8,968 nt of DNA from Pseudomonadota bacterium (lineage in GTDB: Bacteria; Pseudomonadota; Alphaproteobacteria; Ferrovibrionales; Ferrovibrionaceae), in the NCBI GenBank assembly GCA_021793055.1, contig JAJYTL010000115.1, forward strand, positions 1 through 8,968. The letters are read 5' to 3'. The notes under the pieces are model-generated. The model saw only the letters and a program-made list of their open reading frames with translations, was not told the DNA's origin and searched no databases. The translations under genes were made by a program, and so were the position numbers. Positions 1-6,418 of the stretch are shown one piece after another. Positions within the stretch are counted from its first letter, which is position 1; every line of letters starts with the position of its first letter.

Positions 1-850
1 GAACGCGCTGTTCGCCGACGCGGCGGGCAATGTCTACGACCCGGTCGGCGGCCTCGGGGATCTTCGCGCCGGGCGGGTCCGCTTCGTCGGCGATCCGGAC
101 GCCCGCATCGCCGAGGATCGGTTGCGTCTGTTGCGCTTCTTCCGCTTCTACGCCCATTACGGCAAGGGCGAGCCCGACGCGGCGGCGCTGGCGGCCGCCG
201 CGCGGGCGGCGCCGGACCTTGCCTTGCTGTCCGGCGAGCGCATCCAGGTCGAGATTCGGCACCTGCTGCAAGCGCCGACCGCGCCGGCGGTGGTGCGGCT
301 CATGGCGGCGACCGACGTTCTCCCCTACCTGCTGCCGGAAGCGCGCGATTTCGAGCGCCTGGCGCGGCTGGTCGAGATCGGCCGCGACCGCCCGGCCGAT
401 GCCATTCTCCGGCTCGCGGCACTGTTGCCGCCCGAGGCCGCCGCCGCCGAGGCGATCGGTCGCCGGCTCAAGCTCTCACGCGACGACCAGAGCCGCTTGG
501 TCGGCCTCGTGGCACCATCCTATTCGGTCGAGATCGGCATGACCGAAAAGGCGCTCCGCCGCGCTCTCTATCGCCAGGGAAGGGCTCGCGGGCGCGATCT
601 TCTGCTGCTCGCCTTCGCCGCCGAGCCGAAGGCGGACGCCGCCCTGGCGGAGCGCCTGCTCGACCTCGCCGAGAGCTATGAACGCCCCGATTTTCCGCTC
701 CGCGGCGCCGATCTCGTGGCCCGCGGCGTCGCCCCCGGACCGAAGGTCGGCACTTTGCTCGCCTGGCTGGAGCACTGGTGGGAGGAAGGCGATTATCGGG
801 CGAGCGAAGCGGCGATCTTGGCCAAGCTCGACGAGATTCTCGATGTTTAA
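1..850 (+). CDS. cca: CCA tRNA nucleotidyltransferase, 3' part (5' end outside window)
   Basis: Open from the left edge (frame beginning at base 2) to TAA at 848-850, about 282 residues. The protein belongs to the class II tRNA nucleotidyltransferase/poly(A) polymerase family, which adds or repairs the 3' CCA end of tRNA in the cytoplasm. The visible part begins in the end of the catalytic head domain: the motif DPVGGLGDLRAGRVRFVGDP followed by RIAEDRLRLLRFFRF is the family's hallmark junction with the RNA-binding domain. The remainder is helical, rich in Ala, Leu and Arg, as expected of the neck/body. The GGxxRD and DxD catalytic motifs lie upstream of the window and cannot be checked. I prefer the CCA enzyme over poly(A) polymerase I because poly(A) polymerase is not typical of alphaproteobacteria. 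A terminator-like hairpin follows 33 bases after the stop. The family call is firm; the CCA versus poly(A) choice is inference. Confidence 0.9.
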   Translation, partial: NALFADAAGNVYDPVGGLGDLRAGRVRFVGDPDARIAEDRLRLLRFFRFYAHYGKGEPDAAALAAAARAAPDLALLSGERIQVEIRHLLQAPTAPAVVRLMAATDVLPYLLPEARDFERLARLVEIGRDRPADAILRLAALLPPEAAAAEAIGRRLKLSRDDQSRLVGLVAPSYSVEIGMTEKALRRALYRQGRARGRDLLLLAFAAEPKADAALAERLLDLAESYERPDFPLRGADLVARGVAPGPKVGTLLAWLEHWWEEGDYRASEAAILAKLDEILDV

Positions 851-883
851 GGACGGCGGCCGACGCGGCCCCTGACGGCATGA

Positions 884-912
884 CGGCGGCCGACACACCG
901 GCCGCCGCATTT
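884..912 (+). terminator. GC-rich hairpin, probable terminator after cca
   Basis: A perfect 9-base stem, CGGCGGCCG (884-892) and CGGCCGCCG (899-907), encloses the loop ACACAC and is followed by CATTTAT. The stem is very stable but the T-tract is poor, so this may be a weak or Rho-assisted terminator. It sits between the cca stop and the GST ribosome binding site, where a terminator would be expected. Its left arm lies in the second copy of a 13-base direct repeat, GACGGCGGCCGAC (852-864 and 882-894). Confidence 0.5.
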
Positions 913-939
913 ATGAGGCAACGCTCCAGGAGAAGGACG

Positions 940-1557
940 ATGAGTGATCTGCAGATTTACGGCGCCGCCCCCTCGCGTACCTTCCGCACCCTTTGGATGG
1001 CGGAAGAGCTCGGGCTCGCGTATACGCATCATCCGGTCAATGCCCGCGGCGGCACCCGGACGCCCGAGTTCCTCGCTCTCAACCCGAACGGCCATGTGCC
1101 GGTGATCAAAGACGGCACGCTGGTGCTTTGCGAATCGATGGCGATCAACCTCTATCTCGCGCGAAAGCACGGCAAGGGGCTGTGGCCGGACAATCTCGCC
1201 GACGAGGGCCGCGTCTATCAGTGGACCTTCTGGGCCGTCAACGAGGTCGAGGGCCTGTTGATCGAGGTGCTGCTCAATCGCCTGCTGCTGGCGCCGGACA
1301 AGCGGGACGAAGCGGCGGCGGCGCGCGCCATCGAGAAGATGCAAAAGCCGCTCGCCGTGCTCGAAAGTGCGCTCGCGACCAGCGACTACCTGCTCGGCCC
1401 CGCCTTCACCGTCGCCGATCTCAACGTCGCCTCGGTGCTGTCCTGGGCGCGGGTCGGGAAGGTCGATCTTTCCGCCTACGCCAAGGTCACCGCCTGGCTC
1501 CGGCAATGCTTCGGGCGGCCGGCGAGCCGCAAGGTCGCCGAGATGGCCCGTAGCTGA
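940..1557 (+). CDS. Glutathione S-transferase family protein
   Basis: A 205-residue soluble protein, the normal length for a bacterial GST. Residues 1-77 form the thioredoxin-like domain: the beta strand LQIYG, then APSRTFR with Ser12 as the candidate glutathione-activating residue, the NPNGHVPVI segment with the cis-proline at Pro54, and the glutathione-binding pair Glu65-Ser66 in LCESMAIN. The rest is the all-helical domain and includes LLGPAFTVADLN (151-162), the conserved N-capping box of GSTs. It probably conjugates or transfers glutathione to an electrophile, or acts as a related isomerase or reductase; the substrate cannot be told. The start at 940 is chosen because AGGAGAAGG (927-938 region) lies just upstream. 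An in-frame ATG at 913 would add nine basic residues and has no comparable site. The gene converges with hemF, with only 12 bases between the stops. Confidence 0.93.
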   Translation: MSDLQIYGAAPSRTFRTLWMAEELGLAYTHHPVNARGGTRTPEFLALNPNGHVPVIKDGTLVLCESMAINLYLARKHGKGLWPDNLADEGRVYQWTFWAVNEVEGLLIEVLLNRLLLAPDKRDEAAAARAIEKMQKPLAVLESALATSDYLLGPAFTVADLNVASVLSWARVGKVDLSAYAKVTAWLRQCFGRPASRKVAEMARS

Positions 1558-1569
1558 GTCCAGCGCCGA

Positions 1570-2442
1570 TCAGGGCCAGCACACCTCGGGCGGCAGCGAC
1601 ATCAGGATCGCCTCGGTGTCGCCGCCGGTCTTGAGGCCAAACTGGGTGCCGCGGTCGTAGAGCAGGTTGAACTCGACGTAGCGGCCACGGCGCTGCAATT
1701 GATGGGCGCGCTCTTCGGCGCTCCAGGGCTCGGCCATGTGCCGGCGCACGATTTTCGGATAGTTGTCGAGGAAGGTTTCGCCGACGTCGCGGACGAAGGC
1801 GAAGTCGGCTGCGACGTCGCCGCTCTCGAGATAATCGAAGAAGATGCCGCCGACCCCGCGCGGCTCGTTGCGATGGGGCAGGAAGAAATACTCGTCGCAC
1901 CACTTCTTGAAGCGGACGTAATAATCGGCGCCGTGGCGATCGCAGGCGCCCTGCAGCGCGGCATGAAACGAATCGCGATCGGCGGCATCGGCCACGATCG
2001 GCGTCAGATCGGCGCCGCCGCCGAACCAGCCCTTGGCGGTCTCGATGCGGCGGGTGTTGAAATGCACCGACGGAATCTTGGGCGAGAGCGGATGGACGAC
2101 GAGCGAAATGCCGCTGGCCCAGAAACGGCCGTCTTCGCCGGCGCCCGGAATCTGGCGCGCGAATTCAGGGGCGAAGCTGCCGGTGACGGTCGAGACGTTG
2201 ATACCGGCTTTCTCGAAAAGCCGGCCGCGGAGGAGCGCGGTCACGCCGCCGCCGCCGCCCGGCCGCTGCCAGTCACGGCGCCGGAAGCGGCCTGCGACCG
2301 CCCGGTCCACCGCCGGATCCGCCGTCCCGGCCGGGCCGAGCGGCGCGCCGCTCTCGGCCTCCAGTTGCTCGAAGGCCGCGACCAGCCGGTCGCGCAGGCC
2401 CTCGAACCAGGCTTGCGCCGCCGCGCGAATTTCCATCGTCAT
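1570..2442 (-). CDS. hemF: Oxygen-dependent coproporphyrinogen III oxidase
   Basis: A 290-residue cytoplasmic enzyme of heme synthesis. It oxidatively decarboxylates two propionates of coproporphyrinogen III to give protoporphyrinogen IX, using O2 and no metal or organic cofactor (family knowledge). Family motifs run in order: DWQRPGGGGG (57-66), HFNTRR (127-132), WFGGGADLTP (139-148), His160, FKKWCDEYFFLPHRNEPRGV (178-197) followed by GGIFFDYL, and RRGRYVEFNLLYDRGT (251-266), ending TEAILMSLPPEVCWP. The conserved histidines 127, 160 and 190 are present. The C-terminus lacks the roughly 25 residues seen in the E. coli enzyme, but short ends of this kind are usual in alphaproteobacteria. The start codon overlaps the trmL stop (ATGA), with GAGGAGAG just upstream inside trmL; a second in-frame ATG two codons on (MEIR) is possible. 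As an O2-using enzyme it suggests an organism that respires oxygen. Confidence 0.97.
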   Translation of the reverse strand: MTMEIRAAAQAWFEGLRDRLVAAFEQLEAESGAPLGPAGTADPAVDRAVAGRFRRRDWQRPGGGGGVTALLRGRLFEKAGINVSTVTGSFAPEFARQIPGAGEDGRFWASGISLVVHPLSPKIPSVHFNTRRIETAKGWFGGGADLTPIVADAADRDSFHAALQGACDRHGADYYVRFKKWCDEYFFLPHRNEPRGVGGIFFDYLESGDVAADFAFVRDVGETFLDNYPKIVRRHMAEPWSAEERAHQLQRRGRYVEFNLLYDRGTQFGLKTGGDTEAILMSLPPEVCWP

Positions 2443-2942
2443 CGGCTCTCCTCGTCAACCCGCGACTCATCACCGGCCGACTCGCCCGCCGCGGCCGGGA
2501 ACAGCCCGCTTTGGCGCAGCGCCTCGCCGAGCACCATGGCCGCCGCGATCGCGACATTGAGCGAGCGGAAGCCGAGGCGCATCGGCACCCGAATCCGGGC
2601 ATCGGCGGCGGCATGCACGAAATCCGGCACGCCGGCCGACTCGCGCCCGACCAACAGCACGTCGTCCGGCCGGAACCGAAAATCGGTATAGACGAGATCG
2701 GCCTTGGTGGTGAGGAGAATCAGCCGCCCGGCTGGCCGGGCGGCGGCGAACTGATCCCACGAGCCATGGCGCGTCAAGGCTGTGCCGGCGAGGTAATCGA
2801 GCGCGGCGCGGCGAAAATCCCGATCGGAAAAGGGGAAACCGCAAGGCTCGATAAGGTCGAGGGGGATGCCGAGGCAGGCGCCGAGCCGGCACAGGGTGCC
2901 GAGGTTCGGCGGCATATCCGGCTGATAAAGTGCGAGACGCAT
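2439..2942 (-). CDS. trmL: tRNA (cytidine/uridine-34 2'-O)-methyltransferase, SPOUT family
   Basis: A 167-residue protein of the TrmL (YibK) branch of the SPOUT methyltransferases. TrmL 2'-O-methylates nucleotide 34 of tRNA-Leu isoacceptors using S-adenosylmethionine (family knowledge). Motifs seen: MRLALYQPDMPPNLGTLCRL (1-20) with the Asn13/Gly15/Arg19 pattern of motif 1, LLVGRESAGVPD (96-107) for motif 2, and IRVPMRLGFRSLNVAIAAAM (117-136) for the trefoil-knot motif 3, followed by LGEALRQ. The last 20 or so residues, Ala/Glu/Asp/Arg-rich, are a short extension beyond the usual core. The start at 2942 matches the family's N-terminus. The frame stays open upstream to 3257, but that part resembles no family sequence. 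No good ribosome binding site precedes the start. Its TGA overlaps the hemF ATG, so the two are probably co-transcribed and translationally coupled. Confidence 0.93.
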   Translation of the reverse strand: MRLALYQPDMPPNLGTLCRLGACLGIPLDLIEPCGFPFSDRDFRRAALDYLAGTALTRHGSWDQFAAARPAGRLILLTTKADLVYTDFRFRPDDVLLVGRESAGVPDFVHAAADARIRVPMRLGFRSLNVAIAAAMVLGEALRQSGLFPAAAGESAGDESRVDEESR

Positions 2943-3281
2943 GATTTGTGCCCGTTTGCGCGGCGTCTTCCCGTCTGCGGCAACCTGTCGCACCGGGTCG
3001 CCGAAAGGCTGGACAACCGGAATGGATAGTGAGAAAAACGCTGGAGTTTCCAAGAGGGGTGGGCGCTCAATCCGTGATTTTAACCGATGCTGCTTGCCGC
3101 GATCCACTACCGGTCGCCGAGAGGAGCCGAAGAGCGCCGACTTCGGGGGTACTAAGGTTGTCTTGCGGACTTTATCATCATCGGTGCGACGATCCGGCCC
3201 TTCCGCCCCACCGCAAATCCGGCTCGGCGCTTCTCGCCGGGCGACTTCCAGGTCCATCGATCTCGTCCAAAGGTTTTAAAG
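2943..3281. promoter_or_regulatory. Divergent intergenic region between trmL and cytochrome b gene
   Basis: These 339 bases separate the minus-strand trmL-hemF unit from the plus-strand bc1 operon, so promoters for both should lie here. I see no gene: the open frames that cross it (for example 2941-3279 on plus) carry no recognisable domain and lack good start sites. The central part (about 3010-3200) is visibly richer in A and T than the flanking genes, as expected of promoter DNA. No -35/-10 pair with proper spacing stands out. AAAGG at 3269-3273 is a plausible ribosome binding site for the gene at 3282. A near-repeat GGTCGCCGA(A/G)AGG occurs at 2996-3008 and 3112-3124. No FNR-type TTGAT-N4-ATCAA box was seen. 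Confidence 0.5.
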
Positions 3282-4520
3282 ATGGCTGTTGAGACCAATA
3301 ACAAGCTGGTCAAGTGGATCGAGTATCGCTTGCCGGTCTTTAGCTTCTACCGCCATTTCTTGGTGGAGTACCCGGCGCCGAAGAATCTGAGCTACTGGTG
3401 GAATTTCGGCTCGCTCGCCGGATTCATGCTGGTGGTGCAGATCGTGACCGGCATCGTGCTGGCGATGCACTACTCGCCCTCGGCGACGCTCGCCTTCAGC
3501 TCGGTCCAGGGCATCATGCGCGACGTCAACTATGGCTGGCTGTTGCGTTACATCCATGCGACCGGCGCGTCGATGTTCTTCATGGTCGTCTACATCCATC
3601 TCTTCCGCGGCCTCTACTACGGTTCCTACAAGCGGCCGCGCGAGATCCTGTGGTTCATGGGCGTGATTATCCTGCTGCTGATGATGGCGACCGCCTTCTT
3701 CGGCTACACCCTGCCGTGGGGCCAGATGAGCTTCTGGGGCGCGACGGTGATCACCAGCCTGTTCTCCGCCATTCCGGTGGTCGGCCACGCCATCACCTCG
3801 TGGCTGTGGGGCGGCTACGCGATTGGCGCGCCGACCCTGAACCGGTTCTACGCGCTGCACTACCTGTTGCCGTTCGTGATCGTCGCCGCCGTCGCGCTGC
3901 ATCTCTGGGCGCTACACCAGCACGGCTCGAACAACCCGCTCGGCATCGATGTGAAGGGGCCGCAGGACACCCTGCCCTTCCACCCCTACTACACCGTGAA
4001 GGACCTGTTCGGCATCACGATCTTCCTGATCTTCTTCTGCTACTGGATCTTCTTCGATCCGGGCGCGCTGCTGAACCCGGACAACTCGATCATGGCGAAC
4101 GCGCTGAACACGCCGCCGCATATCGAGCCGGAATGGTACTTCCTGCCCTTCTACGCCATCCTGCGCTCGGTGCCGAACAAGCTGATCGGCGTCATGCTGC
4201 TTGGCCTTTCGGTCTGCGTGTTGTTCCTCCTGCCCTGGCTCGACACCTCGCCGGTGCGCTCGGGCAAGTTCCGCCCGATCTTCAAGCAGTTCTTCTGGAT
4301 CTTCGTGATCGACTGCGTGATCCTCGGCTATATTGGGCATCTGCCGCCGATTGGACCGGCCAAGTTCTACGGCCGCATCGCGGCAATCTATTACTTCCTC
4401 TTCTTCTTCGTCATCCTGCCGTTCGTCGGCTGGTTCGAGCGGCCGAAGCCGATGCCGGAAAGCATCAGCCAGGCGGTGCTGGATAAGAAAGCGAAGCGCG
4501 CAGGAACGGAGAAAGCGTAA
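3282..4520 (+). CDS. petB: Cytochrome b subunit of ubiquinol-cytochrome c reductase (bc1 complex)
   Basis: A 412-residue membrane protein, the quinol-oxidising and quinone-reducing core of respiratory complex III. Both heme b groups have their bis-histidine ligands: His92 and His106 in helix B, His193 and His207 in helix D, each pair 14 apart. The Qo-site motif PEWY is at 283-286. His212 lies just past helix D, where the Qi-site histidine is expected. Eight hydrophobic helices can be placed, roughly at 39-62, 88-108, 122-144, 190-211, 240-258, 299-318, 334-353 and 366-385, which fits a full-length cytochrome b rather than split b6/subunit IV or a b-c1 fusion. The start has AAAGG eight bases upstream, and the N-terminus (WIEYRLPVFSFYRHFLVEYP) is typical of bacterial homologues. 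The stop codon overlaps the next start (TAATG). The Rieske gene that normally comes first in this operon is absent upstream. The gene is also called fbcB or cytB. Confidence 0.98.
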   Translation: MAVETNNKLVKWIEYRLPVFSFYRHFLVEYPAPKNLSYWWNFGSLAGFMLVVQIVTGIVLAMHYSPSATLAFSSVQGIMRDVNYGWLLRYIHATGASMFFMVVYIHLFRGLYYGSYKRPREILWFMGVIILLLMMATAFFGYTLPWGQMSFWGATVITSLFSAIPVVGHAITSWLWGGYAIGAPTLNRFYALHYLLPFVIVAAVALHLWALHQHGSNNPLGIDVKGPQDTLPFHPYYTVKDLFGITIFLIFFCYWIFFDPGALLNPDNSIMANALNTPPHIEPEWYFLPFYAILRSVPNKLIGVMLLGLSVCVLFLLPWLDTSPVRSGKFRPIFKQFFWIFVIDCVILGYIGHLPPIGPAKFYGRIAAIYYFLFFFVILPFVGWFERPKPMPESISQAVLDKKAKRAGTEKA

Positions 4521-4534
4521 TGGAGCGGGTAATG
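4508..4534 (+). promoter_or_regulatory. Coupled ribosome binding sites with two possible cytochrome c1 starts
   Basis: GGAGAAAG at 4508-4515, inside the end of the cytochrome b gene, serves the ATG at 4520, which shares its A with the TAA stop. A second GGAG at 4522-4525 lies six bases before an in-frame ATG at 4532. Either start leaves a complete signal peptide: MERVMRKFLVAAV or MRKFLVAAV. Stop-start overlap points to translational coupling of the two bc1 subunits. Confidence 0.55.
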
Positions 4535-5308
4535 CGTAAGTTCCTGGTCGCGGCGGTGGTTCTCCTGACCCTTGGCGTGGTCCGGCCGGTGCCGGCCGCA
4601 GCGGCGGCCTTCGTGCAGAAGTCGCCGCCCGATCTTTCGTGGTCTTTCGACGGACCGTTCGGCACCTACAATCAGGCGGCGCTGCAGCGCGGCTTCCAGG
4701 TCTACAAGGAAGTCTGCGCGAGCTGCCATTCGATGGATTACCTGCACTACGGCGATCTTTCGGCGCTCGGCTACAGCAAGGCCGAGATCAAGGCGATCGC
4801 CTCGGGCTACACGGTGACCGCCGGCCCGAACAAGGAAGGCAAGATGTACAAGCGGCCGGCGCGACCCTCGGATGCCTTCGTCGCGCCGTTCCCGAACGAG
4901 GAAGCCGCGGCGGCGACCTTCAACGGCGTCGCGCCGCCCGATCTCTCGCTGATGGCCGCGGCGCGCGACGGCGGCCCGAACTACATCTACGCCATCCTGA
5001 CCGGCTTCAACCAGAAGCCGCCGAAGGGCATGTTCGTGCCGACAGGGCGCTACTACAACCCGTACTTTCCCGGCGGGCGCATCGCCATGCCGCCGCCGCT
5101 GACGGCCAATCGCGTGCATTACGCCGACGGCACCAAAGCGACCCTCGACCAGGAAGCGCGTGACGTCGCGACCTTCCTGATGTGGGCCTCGCATCCGCAT
5201 CTCGATCAGCGCCACCAACTCGGCGTGAAGGTGATGATCTTCCTCTTCATCCTGGCGATCGTCTTCTTCTTCGCCAAGCGGCGGGCGTGGAAGGACGTCG
5301 AGCACTAG
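4520..5308 (+). CDS. petC: Cytochrome c1 of the bc1 complex
   Basis: A 262-residue c-type cytochrome that passes electrons from the Rieske centre to soluble or membrane cytochrome c on the periplasmic side. The N-terminus is a Sec signal peptide: basic MERVMRK, hydrophobic FLVAAVVLLTLGVV, and an Ala-rich cleavage region around 26-30. The heme attachment motif CASCH is at 66-70, in the typical context GFQVYKEVCASCHSMDYLHY. The sixth heme ligand is very probably Met190 in GGRIAMPPPL. Residues about 236-253 (VKVMIFLFILAIVFFFAK) form the C-terminal membrane anchor, followed by a short basic tail. Length and order of parts match the family well. It is translationally coupled to the cytochrome b gene and followed by a strong terminator, so it is the last gene of the unit. 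The start may be 4520 or 4532. The gene is also called fbcC. Confidence 0.97.
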   Translation: MERVMRKFLVAAVVLLTLGVVRPVPAAAAAFVQKSPPDLSWSFDGPFGTYNQAALQRGFQVYKEVCASCHSMDYLHYGDLSALGYSKAEIKAIASGYTVTAGPNKEGKMYKRPARPSDAFVAPFPNEEAAAATFNGVAPPDLSLMAAARDGGPNYIYAILTGFNQKPPKGMFVPTGRYYNPYFPGGRIAMPPPLTANRVHYADGTKATLDQEARDVATFLMWASHPHLDQRHQLGVKVMIFLFILAIVFFFAKRRAWKDVEH

Positions 5309-5328
5309 GCTGAGACTTCGCCGGCGCC

Positions 5329-5361
5329 GCAAGGCGAGCGGCCGATGCAAGGCGAGCGGCC
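5329..5361 (+). repeat. Two tandem copies of a 15-base repeat
   Basis: GCAAGGCGAGCGGCC occurs exactly at 5329-5343 and again at 5347-5361, separated by GAT, giving an 18-base period. The second copy ends inside the left arm of the terminator hairpin (CGGCC, 5357-5361). It may be a slippage duplication; no function is evident. Confidence 0.7.
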
Positions 5362-5393
5362 CGGATCGATATCGATCCGGGCCGTTTCTTTTT
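5357..5393 (+). terminator. Intrinsic terminator after the bc1 genes, 28-base perfect palindrome
   Basis: Bases 5357-5370 (CGGCCCGGATCGAT) and 5371-5384 (ATCGATCCGGGCCG) are exact reverse complements with no spacer, so an RNA hairpin would fold with about four bases of the centre unpaired. TTTCTTTTT follows at 5385-5393. Strong GC-rich stem plus T-tract is the classic Rho-independent terminator. It lies 48 bases after the cytochrome c1 stop and isolates the bc1 operon from mtnP. Confidence 0.9.
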
Positions 5394-5486
5394 CCGCCCC
5401 GCGGTGGCGGCGCTTCGCGGCTTCCTTGCCCGCCGCTTTCGGGTAAGATGCCGGCGACATTCGCGAGCGAGGGATTGAGAGAGGCC

Positions 5487-6374
5487 ATGGGCGGAACGGA
5501 TCGCAAGGGCAGAATCGGCATCATCGGCGGTAGCGGGGTTTACGAAATTCCAGGCCTCGCCGACACCCGCTGGGAAAACCGCGAAAGCCCCTGGGGCGCG
5601 CCGTCGGGAGCGCTCTTGTTCGGCCGCCTCGGCGAGACCGATCTCGTCTTCCTGCCGCGCCACGACCGCGGCCACCGGCTGTCCCCCACCGCCATCAACT
5701 ACCGCGCCAATATCGACGTGCTGAAACGCGCCGGCTGCACCGACGTGATCTCGGTCAGTGCCTGCGGCTCGTTCCGAGAGGAACTCGCGCCTGGCACCTT
5801 CGTCATCGTCGACCAGTTCATCGACCGCACCGTGTCGCGGCCGAGAAGCTTTTTCGGCGCCGGCCTCGTCGCCCATGTCGCCTTCGGCCATCCGACCTGC
5901 CGCCGGCTCGGCGACGCACTGGAAACGGCGGCGCGCGAGGTCAAGATTCCGGTCAAGCGCGGCGGCACCTACATCGCCATCGAGGGACCGCAATTCTCGA
6001 CCCAGGCCGAAAGCTTCCTCTATCGCGGCTGGGGCTGCGACGTAATCGGCATGACCAACATGCCGGAGGCCAAGCTCGCCCGCGAGGCCGAGATGTGCTA
6101 CGCGACCGTCGCCATGGTCACCGACTACGATTGCTGGCACCCGGATCACGAGCACGTCGACGTGGCGCAGGTCATCAAGGTGCTGCTCGACAACGCCGAC
6201 AAGGCCAAGGCCCTGGTCAAGGCGACAGCGCCGCATCTCCACCACCGCCCCGAGACCTGCCCCTTCGGCTGCGACCGGGCGCTCGACAACGCGGTGATCA
6301 CGGCGCCGGAAGCCCGCGACCCCGCGCTCATCGATATGCTCGACGCGGTCGCCGGCCGGCTGCTCAAGCAATAG
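5487..6374 (+). CDS. mtnP: S-methyl-5'-thioadenosine phosphorylase
   Basis: A 295-residue enzyme of the purine nucleoside phosphorylase family. It phosphorolyses 5'-methylthioadenosine, a by-product of polyamine synthesis and other AdoMet-using reactions, to adenine and methylthioribose-1-phosphate. Seen: IGIIGGSG (10-17) and RHDRGH (58-63) for phosphate binding, SACGS (91-95), IEGPQFSTQAES (165-176), IGMTNMPEAKLARE (187-200) and TDYDCW (212-217). The last carries the Asp pair, Asp213 and Asp215, that in methylthioadenosine phosphorylases contacts adenine; PNPs specific for guanine and hypoxanthine have Asn in the corresponding site. The start at 5487 gives the usual family length, with a purine-rich stretch (GAGAGAGG) directly before it, although spacing is tight. 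An ATG at 5448 is in frame; TAAGAT overlapping it could instead be a -10 element. The adenine produced is the substrate of the next gene, 44 bases downstream. Confidence 0.94.
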   Translation: MGGTDRKGRIGIIGGSGVYEIPGLADTRWENRESPWGAPSGALLFGRLGETDLVFLPRHDRGHRLSPTAINYRANIDVLKRAGCTDVISVSACGSFREELAPGTFVIVDQFIDRTVSRPRSFFGAGLVAHVAFGHPTCRRLGDALETAAREVKIPVKRGGTYIAIEGPQFSTQAESFLYRGWGCDVIGMTNMPEAKLAREAEMCYATVAMVTDYDCWHPDHEHVDVAQVIKVLLDNADKAKALVKATAPHLHHRPETCPFGCDRALDNAVITAPEARDPALIDMLDAVAGRLLKQ

Positions 6375-6418
6375 CCATCGTCAAGATCAACGGCCCTTAA
6401 GGCGCAGGAGCGATTTCC

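Noticed and set aside
1570..1600. HemF ends about 25 residues earlier than the E. coli enzyme, suggesting truncation or frameshift
   Set aside because: No continuation of the missing segment is found in the other frames, and alphaproteobacterial HemF proteins (for example the Rickettsia type) normally end just after the LPP motif.
3158..3178. TTGTCT ... TATCAT as a promoter for the bc1 genes
   Set aside because: The spacer is only nine bases, too short for a sigma-70 type promoter.
2943..3257. In-frame upstream extension of trmL to an ATG at 3257
   Set aside because: The added 105 residues resemble no known domain, the family starts at MRLALYQ, and the extension would fill the only promoter space for two divergent units.
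2941..3279. Open frames on the plus strand before cytochrome b as a Rieske remnant or small gene
   Set aside because: No cluster-binding cysteine/histidine boxes, no TAT signal and no convincing ribosome binding site; composition looks non-coding.
5448..5486. Longer mtnP start at 5448
   Set aside because: It adds 13 residues beyond the family's usual N-terminus, lacks a clear ribosome binding site, and overlaps a possible -10 element (TAAGAT, 5444-5449).
4391..6371. Long minus-strand open frames opposite cytochrome c1 and mtnP (4391-5524 and 5247-6371)
   Set aside because: They mirror well-supported genes, carry Arg/Gly/Ala/Val-rich sequence without domains, and are the usual antisense frames of GC-rich coding DNA.
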